Below are positions 12,395 to 25,048 of a stretch of 64,000 bases of DNA, one piece after another. The stretch covers positions 1,885,694-1,949,693 of the forward strand of contig SCFE01000004.1 in the NCBI GenBank assembly GCA_004352715.1, in the 5' to 3' direction. The position numbers and the translations under genes were made by a program. The notes under the pieces were generated by a model. That model worked only from the letters and a program-made list of their open reading frames with translations, was not told where the DNA came from and made no database searches. Position 1 is the first letter of the stretch, and every line of letters begins with the position of its first letter. Origin of the DNA: Hofstenia miamia (Eukaryota > Xenacoelomorpha > Acoela).

Positions 12395-13540
12395 GGAGAA
12401 AAGAGAAACATTTGATAATTAACACTTTATCATTAGTTACTATGAGCTGACACGGAACACTTTTTGTATCTTTTAGCACACAATAAGACATTTTACTGAG
12501 CATAGTTATACTTGTTCACTACTAACATGGTAACACAGATAGAATTTCTAAGACCAAATAGAAAAGTGGAGGTGTTTATTAGATTTTAAAGATGCAAAAA
12601 ATTTCATTTAATTCTGAATTTAGTAAAAACCTTTTTTAAAGCAATGGAAAAAGAGGAGTTCAATGTTTTGCTTATTTGTGAATTTGCTAATATTTTCATG
12701 AGTTGGAGTCTCAAATTCTATAGTTATCAAAATAATTGCATAACAAGTTCATAAAAATCTCCTAATGATATTATTTTAAGGAATTATCTTTCAATCATAT
12801 TATAAGACCACACCCATTTTATCAAACCTAACTTCTGAGATTTAATAACGATTTAACGGCAACTAGGTTGTTTGTAAGATTGAAGAAAACATCAAGTGAT
12901 CGGATATTTTGCAATAAAGGCAAGATTGTAGATTTTGTGTCGTTGGATTTAAATTTTGTGGTGTGTACACAACACACAACGACACCCCTGGAAATTTGTG
13001 CATTTGCATTTACACCCCCCATACATCCCTTTAACGAAAAATCGTTGCTACAACATTTGAAAACTGCAAATTTTAATTGAATGAAACTTTAGTTTTTTAC
13101 TGATTCAATTTAACAAACTGTTGCACTCGTGACAATGCATTTTTAGATAAAGGAACTGTCACTTAGTTACCGCTTTAAGTAAATTACCATAACTTTAAGC
13201 AATTTCCAATTACATTATATGGTCAGAATATTAATAAAGCGTTTAACAATTGTTATATAATGTCAATTTTAATTCATTTGTGTTTTTTAGCATTAATGTT
13301 GATTTTTCAGCTTCAAATACAGAAACTAACTACTTAAGCTTTCCTTGAGACAGAAACACACTTCTAAATTGCTTATAAATGTTACCATTTAAATATATTC
13401 TGCTTTAAAAATCTAATCAACAATTCAAATTCATTTTGTTAGTTGTCATATAGTATAAATCCAATGAGCAAAACAGATAGCTTCTGAAAATTTCATTATC
13501 ATCATTATAACATGATAACTAAATTTGCAAATATGGATTT

Positions 13541-13548
<8 letters not shown>

Positions 13549-13582
<34 letters not shown>
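13549..13582. repeat. (AT)n microsatellite
   Basis: AT dinucleotide run in exchanger intron 1. Confidence 0.95.
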
Positions 13583-13584
<2 letters not shown>

Positions 13585-13655
13585 TTATGGAAAACCCATT
13601 GTATATACAAACTCACTGTTTTTGTAACACACATATAAAAGAATGAATCGTATGT

Positions 13656-14186
13656 TTATGATCTAATTGCTTTCCAAAATTTCACGAGTTGTTCGGATAC
13701 GGTAATAATGGCTTGAAACTTTGGGAAAAAATTGATATTATCTCTGATGTTTTTAATTACTGCATCAAGTGTCGTGTTTTTGCAATCTCTTTGCGCTGAT
13801 GTGACATTTGCATTGACTGCTTTTTCAATGCCATTTTTACGACAATATCTAACACGGACAAATAACGTTTGTACATTGCTACCTTTTGCCCATCCTTTGA
13901 TAGACAATAGTAATATGTTACATAAGTTGACTTTACATATTTGATTCTTCATTTTAACGTGTATTGATCAAAAATAAAGCTCGTTTGTAATAAGAACCCA
14001 TAAAACAGAAATATTTAAAACTACTTTGTCCATTTCTGATATTAATGAGTTGTAGGGAGGACCACCTTTCAATCCTTGACCATGCACCATATTAAATTTA
14101 AAGTATTTAGTAGCTCTTTTGCGAATACGAGAAGGCACAATCACAGGAGTAATATTTGTCTCTGCATCTGCTGGGCTGCAATCCAT
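13656..14186 (-). pseudogene. Unrecognised 177-codon frame with one in-frame stop
   Basis: From the ATG at 14186 the minus-strand frame stays open for 72 codons, meets one TGA near 13968, and then continues open in the same frame to 13656. The start (MDCSPADAETNITPVIVPS) and following KRATKYFKFNMVHGQG look like ordinary protein, with balanced composition despite the AT-rich setting. An open stretch of this length interrupted only once is unlikely by chance here. It lies in intron 1 of the exchanger, same strand, with no splice sites matching that gene. It may be a decayed gene or a transposon-encoded protein; I do not recognise the family. Confidence 0.3.
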
Positions 14187-14697
14187 TTTAGTTTAATATT
14201 CTGGATTATGCAGTTCGAATAATAATGCGGTGACATTATTGGCTTCAATGTCATGGCTTTGTTTGACTGATGCAAACTTTTTTTTGTTGAAGTATTACAA
14301 ATCTGCCATAGCAGTAGTAAATGATGTGAAAATTCCTCCAGAACCTTAGCATGGTCTTTAATATCACCAGAAGTGTTTGTGATTGGTTTTTAATTACTAG
14401 AATGGCAAATCATCACTACATAACATCATGTTATTAGTAATGCATCTATATTATTATAGATTAATAATGAATAGCATTGTTACTATACTGTCCATGTGCA
14501 GATACAATATTTTTGCTTTAAATGATCAGCGCTTATCGTACATGCCATGGTATGCATCATTGAATCAAATGGAAATTATTGATGTTAGAAAATCAAAAAC
14601 ACTTGCATCTGTTTAAATGACCACTTAAGAGCAATTTTATGAAAAAAGCCAAAATCCATAATTTTTGCAGATGCAATGGTATTGCTTTCAGTTACCA

Positions 14698-14732
<35 letters not shown>

Positions 14733-14733
<1 letters not shown>

Positions 14734-15060
14734 GAGGGAGAGTCAAAAAGTAATGATAATTTTATAAAAGAGTGACAATAATTTCAGAATCTTGTATTCT
14801 GACAAAAAGTTTCTACACCATGATTTTCGTTAAATCATTAACAGGATAAAGTAAGAGTTCAATAAAGTAAGAATCATTTCTCTACATAGTCTCGTTCACA
14901 CATCAGACACTTTTCCATGCGGTGCTCCTTTGTTCATCTTCCACCGAATCTCTGCCCTGTTTGAATTCACGAATCCATCTGTAGACAGTGGGATCTGGAG
15001 GAGCACTATCCTCGTAGACAGAGCTCAATGCATTAATGATGTCAGCTCATCGTAGTTTGC
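14733..15060 (-). mobile_element. Mariner-type remnant with transposase N-terminus
   Basis: The left end CGAGGGAGAGTCAAAAAGTA after TA is a mariner-style terminus. On the minus strand, from about 15055 down to 14910, it encodes a transposase N-terminal DNA-binding region: ADIINALSSVYEDSAPPDPT, then VYRWIREFKQGRDSVEDEQR, followed by a stop. The rest of the transposase is absent. Homology between the P1 arms begins at 15047, inside this remnant. Confidence 0.7.
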
Positions 15061-15859
15061 TAAGTTTGTATGTTTTAAATAATTGGTTTCAATACTTTTC
15101 CTACCATATTCTTATATAATCCTAAATTATCTTGAATATTGAGTTTTTCAAAGAACTCCTTCGTGGCTTATTCACTCCTTTCTTCAATCAATTATTTTTA
15201 CATACAAATGGCGTTTGGTGCTGGACAAGCCTTGTTCCGAAAAATCGTTATTTGGCAGTAATATACAAACTTTAGAAATATAAGAAATGTTTTGAAATTT
15301 ACTGTACAAACACATAAATTAGTGATTTTCTGTTTCACTGTTGAAAAGGTAGTTTAGTAAGTGTATAGATATCTGTTTTAAAATGACTGTAATGTGCATC
15401 ACCTTTGCAACCTTTCAACTAAGAAATCTGTTCGTATTGAGTTGACAAAATGCTAATGTATAATGCAACACCGGTGCTTTCTGTCCTTGTTTGGCAGGTG
15501 TTTTTTTCACTTAAAATTACTCCTGTATTTCAAAATAGCATTGTAAAATACACTAACCCGTAGAATTTAGTTAGTTCCCATTGTGAGGACCAACTTCGAT
15601 TAAGAAACACACATACACAATGGATTGAGCACTTCAGAATGTTCTCTAATTGTAAAAATAATGATTTAAACTATTTGGACTTAATTCGATCAAATTACTT
15701 CAAAGCCAAAAAGAAAATTTGTAATTGAATGTTTTCTTTGATTTTGAAGTTTAAATAGGCTTGCTTTAACTTTGTGTTGACCTTAGTAATTATTTAATGA
15801 ATAGCCCCTTGTAGAAATCTTATATTTACGTCTTTGATAATTTGTTTATATTGTAAGAA

Positions 15860-16066
15860 ATGTCCAAAATTGAATTATGGAGTAAAATTACAAAAGATTT
15901 AATTCACCCTCTACACCATTTAGTTCCTACAGAAAGAGACGGAAATTATCTACTAAGGAATCCTAGACTCTATGATTCAGCCCTTAGAATAAAAAGATTT
16001 CTCAATAGTTTTGTTTCGATGCATTTAAAAAATGGATATATAGACTACGATGCATTTTCATTTTAA
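15860..16066 (+). mobile_element. LINE polymerase C-terminal remnant (P1 left arm)
   Basis: 68 codons ending in a LINE-like C-terminus: HPLHHLVPTERD, YLLRNPRLYD and RIKRFLNSFVSMHL match the HPLHHLLP...LRNPR...R.KNSF pattern at the end of many non-LTR polymerases. No upstream polymerase motifs seen, so it is a 5'-truncated copy. Mirrored at 46775-46981. Confidence 0.6.
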
Positions 16067-16569
16067 TTATGTCTATTTTTCTCAAAAATATTACTTTCTA
16101 TTTTTGAAAATATGGACCCAATTGAAATGACATACATTGTGATTAAATTCAAATGCTATATTAATCATGAAAATTTGTTTGTAGAGTTCTAAATATTATT
16201 AAGAATATAATTTATAAGGAATACTTCAGAGCTGTTAAGCATTGATCATTGTCAAGAACTTATAAAAAATATTTATTATAAAAAATACTACTTGTTTAAC
16301 TAATAACGATTATATTTATTCTGAATTTCAAACGCACTTAAAAATTCAATATTGCTAAACATGACATTATCAATATAATGTGCAGATATAAAAGAAATTT
16401 AAATTTGTTTTAGCACTTGCCTTATCCCATATATTCTTTTATTTGTTTTTACAAGTAATTTTTTCCAAATAGCATTTTCATTAACTCAAAAATAAATTCT
16501 TCTTGAATCAATAGTGAAAATAACGTTTTATATAATTAACAAGAACTTAATATACAATTGAAATCTTAC

Positions 16570-16686
16570 CTTGTCTGGGGAACAATTGTCAGCTCTGCGT
16601 TTGCATTTTTTTGTTGAGTTGGAACCACTGGCATAATCAATCCACAAAATGATGGCAATTAGCAAGTAAACACCAATTAGCTTCAT
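16570..16686 (-). CDS. slc8a: Na+/Ca2+ exchanger, coding exon 1 (start codon and signal peptide)
   Basis: The minus-strand ATG at 16686 opens a 39-codon exon: a short hydrophobic signal sequence (MKLIGVYLLIAIILWIDYAS), a linker with a possible N-glycosylation site (NST), two cysteines and the end DNCSPDK. It ends in phase 0 at a good donor (AAG/gtaaga). Joined to exon 2 it gives a short N-terminal ectodomain leading into GLIIPCW. SLC8 proteins commonly start with a cleaved signal peptide and a short Cys-containing ectodomain, which supports the link, although the sequence itself is not conserved. The intron to exon 2 is about 10.9 kb and full of transposons. The exon lies inside the left arm of inverted repeat P1, so an identical copy exists at 46155-46271. 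Confidence 0.8.
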
Positions 16687-18103
16687 TGACGTCCAATTTG
16701 ATTGTGAAATGTTAATTCCAATCAGTTAGGAAAACGAGCGTGGAACAGGTGATCGCCTAGCAATGGAAAGTGTTTTTAAGTTATTGCGACAGAATCGAAA
16801 ATGACGCCGTAGATGATGGAGCTATTTAAATGTGTCAGATTAGTGTTGTTAAAAATTTATGCTCATTATTATCAGTTTAGACCGGTAAGGTTGTTGGACA
16901 CTGGATATTTAAGTTACAAACACTGTTATAACAATTGTTTTTGGTATTTCTCACAAATTATTAACTAGTGGCAGTGCAATTCCGACTCTTGTCAAGTAGA
17001 GAGATTTTAAACCGCAATGACAAGTATTCCCAAAAACTACCGAAAATAAGTAAAATATTTGATAAATTGTCTCGGGAAATAGAGAACCTTTTCATTAGAC
17101 AAAAACTGGTTTAGCACTGGAATTACGGATATTAATGGCTTCGACCCAAAACACAAAGAAAATTTTGGTAAAAATTCATATGCTATAAACCAGATCCTAT
17201 GTTTTACGATTCATATAGGCCCTGCTGATAATATTATCATATTCTACTTCTATAAATATATTTTTCGATTTATATAAACCTTGTAGTGAAGAGAACTTAT
17301 TCTCAACGAATAACAGAAATTCTAGGTTTAATAACTATATATTTATATATTACATAGAAATCAGGAAGTAGGTTTGCGGAATTTTTTAAGTATTTTTAGT
17401 GATCATTTGTAGTTAGCATGAATTCAAAATTGATAATGCAATTCCAAAACACACATAGTAACATATTGCATATATATTATATATTTACGGTCTAATGCAT
17501 TAGCCTCGGGCCATATAGTGACTCTGTGTGACCTAATTAGACTCTGAGACTAATTCCATTAACGTGTATATCCTATGGTGTATTGTTTTAATACTTAAGA
17601 ATATGTAATAAATTCTATCTGACTTACTTTAACGGAGGTGTGCCTAGTTTTTATCAATTATTGATTGGAATTTGTATGAGCTTAGTATGAGCTATTGAAT
17701 CGTAGATTCAATTAACAAGACTAAATTTATGTGAAAATGTTATACCTAAAAATGAAAATAAGGCATTTATATTATATAAATGCAATGAAATGTGCCTCGA
17801 TATTTCAAATCGCAAAAGGTTGGCATTATATTGAGTCAAACGCCTCAGCTTTTTTTCTATTTGAAACGAATTCACTTTAGAATTAAAAGCATTAAAAGTA
17901 TATTTTGAGGAAATTGTAAGGGATTAGTGGTCTCATTATAATTTTGTTCTATTGCAATTTGCATGCAATCATTGCCACAGGCTTTGAATGAAGCTTGAGT
18001 TGAAAAATCATAAACTTTAAAAATTTATTCAGTTAAATGAAACAGTTTAAAATAGAAATTGATCGAAGATTTGTATCCCGAATTATGTGTAACGGCTTGC
18101 CAA

Positions 18104-18382
18104 CAGTGCCGTGACTAGGGGAGGGCCAGGGGACCCTGTGGGGCCACTGGGCCCCTTCCTCTTGGCATTCTGGATACAAAACTCCATAGTATTAATTCTA
18201 ATATTCTGTAACTAAGTTAGAGTGAATATATTTTAGTTGAAATATATAAAATACTAATGCCATTCTATTTAAAAATTCAATGAAAAGTGTGAAACCATTT
18301 CATATGAGTAAAACTATGATTAATTTTTTGAACTTAACAGAGCCATGGCCCTCATAAATTTCAAATGCAAGCCACGGGCCTG
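18104..18382. mobile_element. Possible hAT-like MITE (P1 left arm)
   Basis: Begins CAGTGCCGTGACTAGGG and ends, inverted, CAGGCCCGTGGCTTGCA, with GC-rich ends (GGGGCC, GGGCCCC) in AT-rich surroundings. Termini resemble hAT ends but no 8-bp duplication is visible, so the limits are uncertain. Mirrored at 44459-44737. Confidence 0.4.
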
Positions 18383-20507
18383 TGTAATAATTTTTAGTAA
18401 CGAGTAATATTAGTACACAAGAATAACAAAACATTAACCAGTAGAGCGTTACTATTAAGAATAATTATTCGTAGGCTGGTACTTTACTATACTATAAACT
18501 TAATTATTTTTGCAAGGTTCATTAAACTGTCATAAACAGAATAAACATAGACAGAAATATTGTTGAGTATATTCAACAGCCAACATTGATATTTGTATAA
18601 ACTTTAATAATTGTCTACGTTTAACTAGAAATGCATAAGTAATAATGAAAAGTAATAAGTAAAGTTGAGAGTAATACGTTTTGTAAAAGTAATAAGCAAC
18701 TAGAAATATAATCTTTTTATGTCTCCTCAGTAATACATGTATGTAATAAACTACCTTTTTTGATAACATACTCAATACTGTTTGACACGATGTGCAAAAA
18801 CTTTTTAATTTCTTTTGAGTGATATAAACTTCAAGGACGTCGATGAATTTACAAACTTTTTAGGTTATATATTTTTCTGAAAATGTTATTTACTTCTTAG
18901 CCGTAGTTAATTAGATTGGACACCAAATGTTTTATCTGAATATAAATTCTACCCTTGATTTTATGTGGTGCAAAAGTATATATATATATAGACAGCACTT
19001 TGGGCAAAACAGAGGTGCAAATGAGTGGGTGTGACTAAGGCAATCAACAGACATATATCAAAACTACATGTAGTTTACACCTCAGGATATGAGAATAACC
19101 CTACCAATTTTGGCCAATGTTCATTAGTAGTTTCATGTTGTGCCACACATCTCATAAGAATATAATCTTTTAGCAACTAATGATAAAATTAAGAAAATTC
19201 AAAACAACAAAACTCGTGCAGTATTGAAAATAGGAAATTTGGTAACGTAGTGCAATGTGTAAAGACTAGTGCAAATATAGAAAATCGCATTGGCGATAAT
19301 AGGATTAAAACCGCATATCAAAAACTTGTTGCAAGTAGTAACCCATATCAATAAGTAGGCTTTGTTTTCTGAAGACAAAAGAGGATCACTGAATCATTTC
19401 TTCATCCAATAATAACAGATGATCTTCATAAGTTAATTTGTGTAAGCGAATACACAACAGAATCAGGATTATTAATGTTTTTTAGATTTATTCTTCGAGT
19501 TAGTACATGACCTACAAAGTATGTAGTAGATCAAAGTTAATGTTAAGTTTTTTCGAAATCAATACCTATATGATTTGATGAATTTTATGTATTTCATGTT
19601 TGAGTGAAGATATTACTTTGTCTCATAACTACAAAGATTGTTTATCTGTACTTCTGCTGCATAATATTCCATAACGAAAGATAAGCAACAAAGTAAAACA
19701 ACATGAATAAACAGTCTTTATAATGGGGAACAATTTTCGTTTCCATTCCCTGCTCATTTCGCATAAAAAAATTGTAGAATTCATTGCTTCACAGGGATTT
19801 ACAAACTATTAAAAAAACTTCACTTGGATATTATGGATGGATTTATGTCATTTATATTTTGTCTAAGCTTTTCCTAATAAATTTAATAATAACAATATGA
19901 AAAACAAATTAGAATAGTCTATTTTTGCCCTTCAATACTTGTATTTTTCTTGGCTTCAAAATAATTTCATGCCTGTTTTAATTTTTTAAAACATTTTGCT
20001 TTGCTATATTATCTGGCAAATGTATGGAAATATTTCAAGTCCCCCAAAACAAAAACAATTCCTTTTCGATTTTGCTAAAGTTACAAAAGATAAATATTTG
20101 CAGNTCAACATTATAGTGATTGTTTAAAAGCCTATTAAAGTAAGTTACATCCAGATACTGTAGGTGATAAGAATAAGAAGGGCGGCAATCGCATTAAGGC
20201 GAGTAATATAGTCGGCATCACAGAGTCCACTTATCCATTTTAAGGATTGATTGTGAAATATATATATATATATATATTGAATACATGATGTCACAAGACT
20301 TATTTTAACTTTAATCTGTCTTATGATAGGAAGGAATATGGAAATCTTGGAATTTTGAAACATCTATAAGTGATAGTGCTTCCGAGTATACGTGAACATT
20401 GTAGTGCAATAAATTGTAGTATTTGAATTTCTTGAAAATATTAAATATTTCTAATGAACATTACTATTTTTTGAAATTCATTGAATATATTGCATAAATA
20501 AGTTTCA

Positions 20508-20508
<1 letters not shown>

Positions 20509-20550
<42 letters not shown>

Positions 20551-20561
20551 AATGCTGTGTA
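20509..20561. repeat. (AT)n microsatellite with GT interruption, next to the 612-bp duplication
   Basis: Mirrored at about 42280-42333 with slightly different interruptions, one of the few arm differences. Confidence 0.9.
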
Positions 20562-20579
20562 TATATATTTATATGTAGA

Positions 20580-21865
20580 CCATCAAAGCACCGTTGAGGC
20601 ACACAAAGTCAGTGGGGTAATGCTCCTCTATAATGTGGTTTTTGAAGTAACTATTACAGATCTTGAAAAATAATGGGGTAGTTTAAATTTTAATCCAAAT
20701 TAGTTATCCAACACCACCGACGCAATCTGCCCTATAGTAGTAGTACAAAGATTTACTTATTATGTTTTAGCGAGAGTTCAAAATTTTAAAAAATTTTCAG
20801 TTAGAACATCCAACAAATTAATTGGGTTATTACAGCTATCCTGTGAAGGACAAGTACAAACCGCGGTTTGATCAGCAATCCTTTGTCACCTCTTTTCCAG
20901 ATACACACGCATTTTCAATATTTATGATTGTTATGATTAGGCTTACATATATTTTTCCAGTTACATTTGAGATTAATGTAATGTTCAAAATCCAATAATC
21001 TTAAGAACTATAAAACTAATTTCTATACAAAAGTCTTTAATTGGAAAAATTAAAAACTATTTAGGAAGAATATTAAATTTCATATTTATGCTTCTACTTT
21101 ACTTAGACTAGGAAGGACACATATGGTGAGTAATGTTGAACCATTATTTTTTTTATTAAATATCGTATATGAAAGAATAAAACAGAAGGAGNAGGATTAT
21201 TAATGTTTTTTAGATTTATTCTTCGAGTTAGTACATGACCTACAAAATATGTNCCATCAAAGCACCGTTGAGGCACACAAAGTCAGTGGGGTAATGCTCC
21301 TCTATAATGTGGTTTTTGAAGTAACTATTACAGATCTTGAAAAATAATGGGGTAGTTTAAATTTTAATCCAAATTAGTTATCCAACACCACCGACGCAAT
21401 CTGCCCTATAGTAGTAGTACAAAGATTTACTTATTATGTTTTAGCGAGAGTTCAAAATTTTAAAAAATTTTCAGTTAGAACATCCAACAAATTAATTGGG
21501 TTATTACAGCTATCCTGTGAAGGACAAGTACAAACCGCGGTTTGATCAGCAATCCTTTGTCACCTCTTTTCCAGATACACACGCATTTTCAATATTTATG
21601 ATTGTTATGATTAGGCTTACATATATTTTTCCAGTTACATTTGAGATTAATGTAATGTTCAAAATCCAATAATCTTAAGAACTATAAAACTAATTTCTAT
21701 ACAAAAGTCTTTAATTGGAAAAATTAAAAACTATTTAGGAAGAATATTAAATTTCATATTTATGCTTCTACTTTACTTAGACTAGGAAGGACACATATGG
21801 TGAGTAATGTTGAACCATTATTTTTTTTATTAAATATCGTATATGAAAGAATAAAACAGAAGGAG
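20580..21865 (+). repeat. 612-bp direct duplication split by an N-flanked 60-bp patch (P1 left arm)
   Basis: 20580-21191 and 21254-21865 are identical 612-bp copies. Between them N, 60 bp (21193-21252), N. The 60 bp match 19465-19524 with one difference, so they come from about 1.1 kb upstream. No gene inside. Confidence 0.9.
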
Positions 21866-22803
21866 ATGTATTATATTCCTACTAATAATTCTCAAGGTGT
21901 AATCGCTGTTGTAGTGCGAATTGCCAATTTTTTCTGATGTCGTGTTTTCGGAGCTATATGTTCTCTGGAAACCAATGTCTATTTGTAATATTATTAATAT
22001 TCTGCAATAATTAACTAAAAACAATACTGCATATAATACAGAATACTTTCGTCAAAATATTTTTGATGATTACAGCATACATTTTTGTGATGAATAGGTT
22101 TTTAATAGTAATTTGATTATGTTATAAGAAATTGATAGTTTAAATTATTAAACAATGTTTTGTCATTTAAATTTAAATTAAACCTAAATTTTCTGAAGCC
22201 ACAGTATATTAGAATTATGGGTTTATGAACCTTTCAATCAAATAATTTGTAAGTACAAAATTACAAATCAACTACTAAATCCTAAATATGAAGAGCGATA
22301 GCAAAAAGAATACATACATAACAGACGATATTTTCTTCCACGAATAATATCATTTACAGAATTAGTACTTTCTGTCTGAATAATTTGCGGGAATCAAAAG
22401 GCAGCACAGACAGAATAAGTAATTTACAATGTTCAATATTTAAAAAACTTGTATCTTTGGGTCATGTTTTATGTATGTTTATTGCATTAAAAAAATTATC
22501 TCTAATTTTCAATTAACTTAAAAACATTTTTTCAAAATTATAATTACATTATATTTTGAAGGTTAATGTACTCATTTAGTTTCCACTCATCATACTACAA
22601 TAACAAATGTGTAACAAATTTAGTCTTACATTTTACTCAAATTCGAATATTTGTAAATATTAGACATATTAACTATTATTGTATAGTATGACTTGGAAGC
22701 AATTTAAATTAATGCCAACTTGGCCTATTTTAGGTCCATTTTTATAATACTTGTCCATAAAAAATTTTCAATTTGTCGGTTTGCTCCACTAAAATTTGGT
22801 ATG

Positions 22804-23290
22804 TTAAAAATAATTGGTACAAACGATAAATGTGCAGAAGGGGAAATCCAAAAACTTAATTTACTTAATAATTATATAAATACGTCTTTCATTCAGTGTT
22901 CATATGAAGAAAATAAAGTTTGATATATAGTATTACGCGAAAACTGTTAATGAAGGGGGCATTAACTAATGAAGATATTTAAATTCTGAAGCCACCACAA
23001 GATAGAGAATTCTTTCCCCTTTCTTTATAGAAATATAAATATAAAATAATATATATATATATATATATATATAGCTTTGTTTTGAAAAAGTCTGGTATAT
23101 TTCAAAATACGAATAATTGGGCCAAGCCCTTCACTGCCCACGATGTTTTTTTTTGTGCCACTGACTTATTCTTGTGATTCATAGAGGGCCAGAAGCACTA
23201 CATTGTGAATTTGATTCGATAATTTGTATAATGTATTGTTTCATTAACTTACATCAGCTCAAGGTTAGGCAGACTTCTCAAACAGAAATA
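22804..23290. repeat. Interspersed repeat with internal (AT)n, related to the TTAA element at 11926
   Basis: Contains GAAGATATTTAAA and CACCACAAGATAGAGAATT, which also occur in the piggyBac-like MITE at 11926-12394. The (AT)n tract at 23049-23073 divides it. Its two halves recur separately at the ends of the contig 31837-34061: right half at 31837-32072, left half at 33798-34061. Mirrored at 39580-40066. Confidence 0.6.
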
Positions 23291-23443
23291 AATGTTGCAT
23301 CAGCGAAAAAGGCAGGACTGATTACATTTAAGAAGAATGATTTTTATCATTTCAAATTGTATTTTCGAGTTAAGTTTTCGTTTCCTCATATATTTTTGAA
23401 ATATTAGAATTAAGTCTGACCGAATTCCAATTTTCCCTTAACC

Positions 23444-23666
23444 TTAACACTAGAACGGCCAAGTGGGTCAAAATTGACGAAATTAGAATTTTGTTTACTT
23501 GTGTATGCATTCATTAAAAACAACAGCAGGTATATGCACCACCAATTAAACTGATAATCCATTTGAATTTGCAGGTGTAATTTTTTTTCTTATTTTTACA
23601 AAATGTTCTATTTTGAAATGCTGCATGAAAAAGAATCACAAGGAGTAATGGCCGTTCTAGTGTTAA
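23444..23666. mobile_element. piggyBac-like MITE, second family (P1 left arm)
   Basis: TTAA at both ends (23444-23447, 23663-23666) and perfect inverted termini CACTAGAACGGCC. Length 223 bp with duplications. Shares an inner CATTCATTAAAAACAACAGC block, inverted, with the element at 25795-26021. Inserted into an older repeat. Mirrored at 39204-39426. Confidence 0.8.
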
Positions 23667-24460
23667 GCAGCCTTGGGCCATGCAACCTCTGACTTTGCGT
23701 ACGCCACGCCTTAATTGACTTGGAAAGTATATCTACAAAGCAACACTCATTTAAAGTTTGTTATTGATCTCATAGATTTTAAACCTTTTATTTACCTGAA
23801 CATTAGGTATGGACAGAATTCAGTTTTTTTAAATCAGAGTTTTCAAAGAAAACAATTAATGTTTCCAAGTACTTTAAACACAGCAATACATTCAAGTACG
23901 CTCACCAGTGGATTATTTTTTCACAGTCTTAACAGTACATGTGTAATGATTTGACAGTACAAATGAGTAAAATCCCTTTATTAATACACAAGCGACAAAG
24001 ATTACAATTATACACAATAGACACAACAGGATGACAAGTATGCCAGGACGCATCACGGTAAATAGTAACTAGTGTGCCAGTACATCCCAGACAAATATGA
24101 GGTAAACATAACCAATACAACAACATGTAGCTAGATTTTTAAATCATATTCTTAGTGCAAGCATTTATCCTCAATGTTGCAAGCATAACAATATATTTCC
24201 AATTCATTAATCTGGATCTAAAAATATCGTATCTAATTATCGGTCCTTTGCTTTGCTACCGAAGATCTCCTTACTGTTTAAACGATAATTGTTTGATATC
24301 CTTTACCCTTCAATCCCTTATAATTTGGATTTATACGAAAAAGATCCACAATTAATTAACTCTTAAATTTCATGGACTACATCAAGGCCTACTTTAATAT
24401 CAGTCTGGCGATTTGCAGTACAAAAAAGAAAAGAAGCAAAAAATACTTTAATAGTAGCAA

Positions 24461-24839
24461 AATTGGTGTAAAATTTTGTCCAAGTATGCAATACTTCAGC
24501 TTTGTTGACCTACAACCAATCTATTTGCTTCCAAACAAAAATAGGGTTCGCCAAACAATTAAAGTGTTCTACAAATAAATACATGAATTTAATGTCTAGA
24601 AATGTTGCATATCAAATTAGCAAAATTTCTGCTTTAATCACGGCCTAGCTATTTACAGTAAATTAGTGTAAAATTTTGTACAAGTATGCAATACAGAGAA
24701 TATAAAAGATTTACTCCAGCTCTGTGGACCCCCAAACATTCCATTTGCTTCGAAACAAAAAAAGGTTCACCAAACAGTTAAAGTGTTCCACAAATAAAGA
24801 CATGAATTTAATGTCTAGAAATGTTGCATATCAAATTAG
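24461..24839 (+). repeat. Diverged tandem duplication, 200-bp period (P1 left arm)
   Basis: 24461-24620 and 24661-24839 share GTGTAAAATTTTGT at the start and AATTTAATGTCTAGAAATG near the end, with about 85% likeness and an insertion of about 19 bp in the second copy. Mirrored at 38031-38409. Confidence 0.75.
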
Positions 24840-25048
24840 CAGAGTTAGATCAAAATTGACTAGGTCTATATTCCTGGGTTTTTATGTTGTCAAGTCATAT
24901 ATTTTGATGTATAGAAAATTGTTTGTATATTATTAATGGCCTCATTGTATTGTAATGTAGTTCTTACAGTTTTCAAAAAATAAAAACATTTCAAAAAGGA
25001 TAGGGGTGTGTAAAATGGCTTATTCTTTGTTTTAGTTATTTAAAGTAC

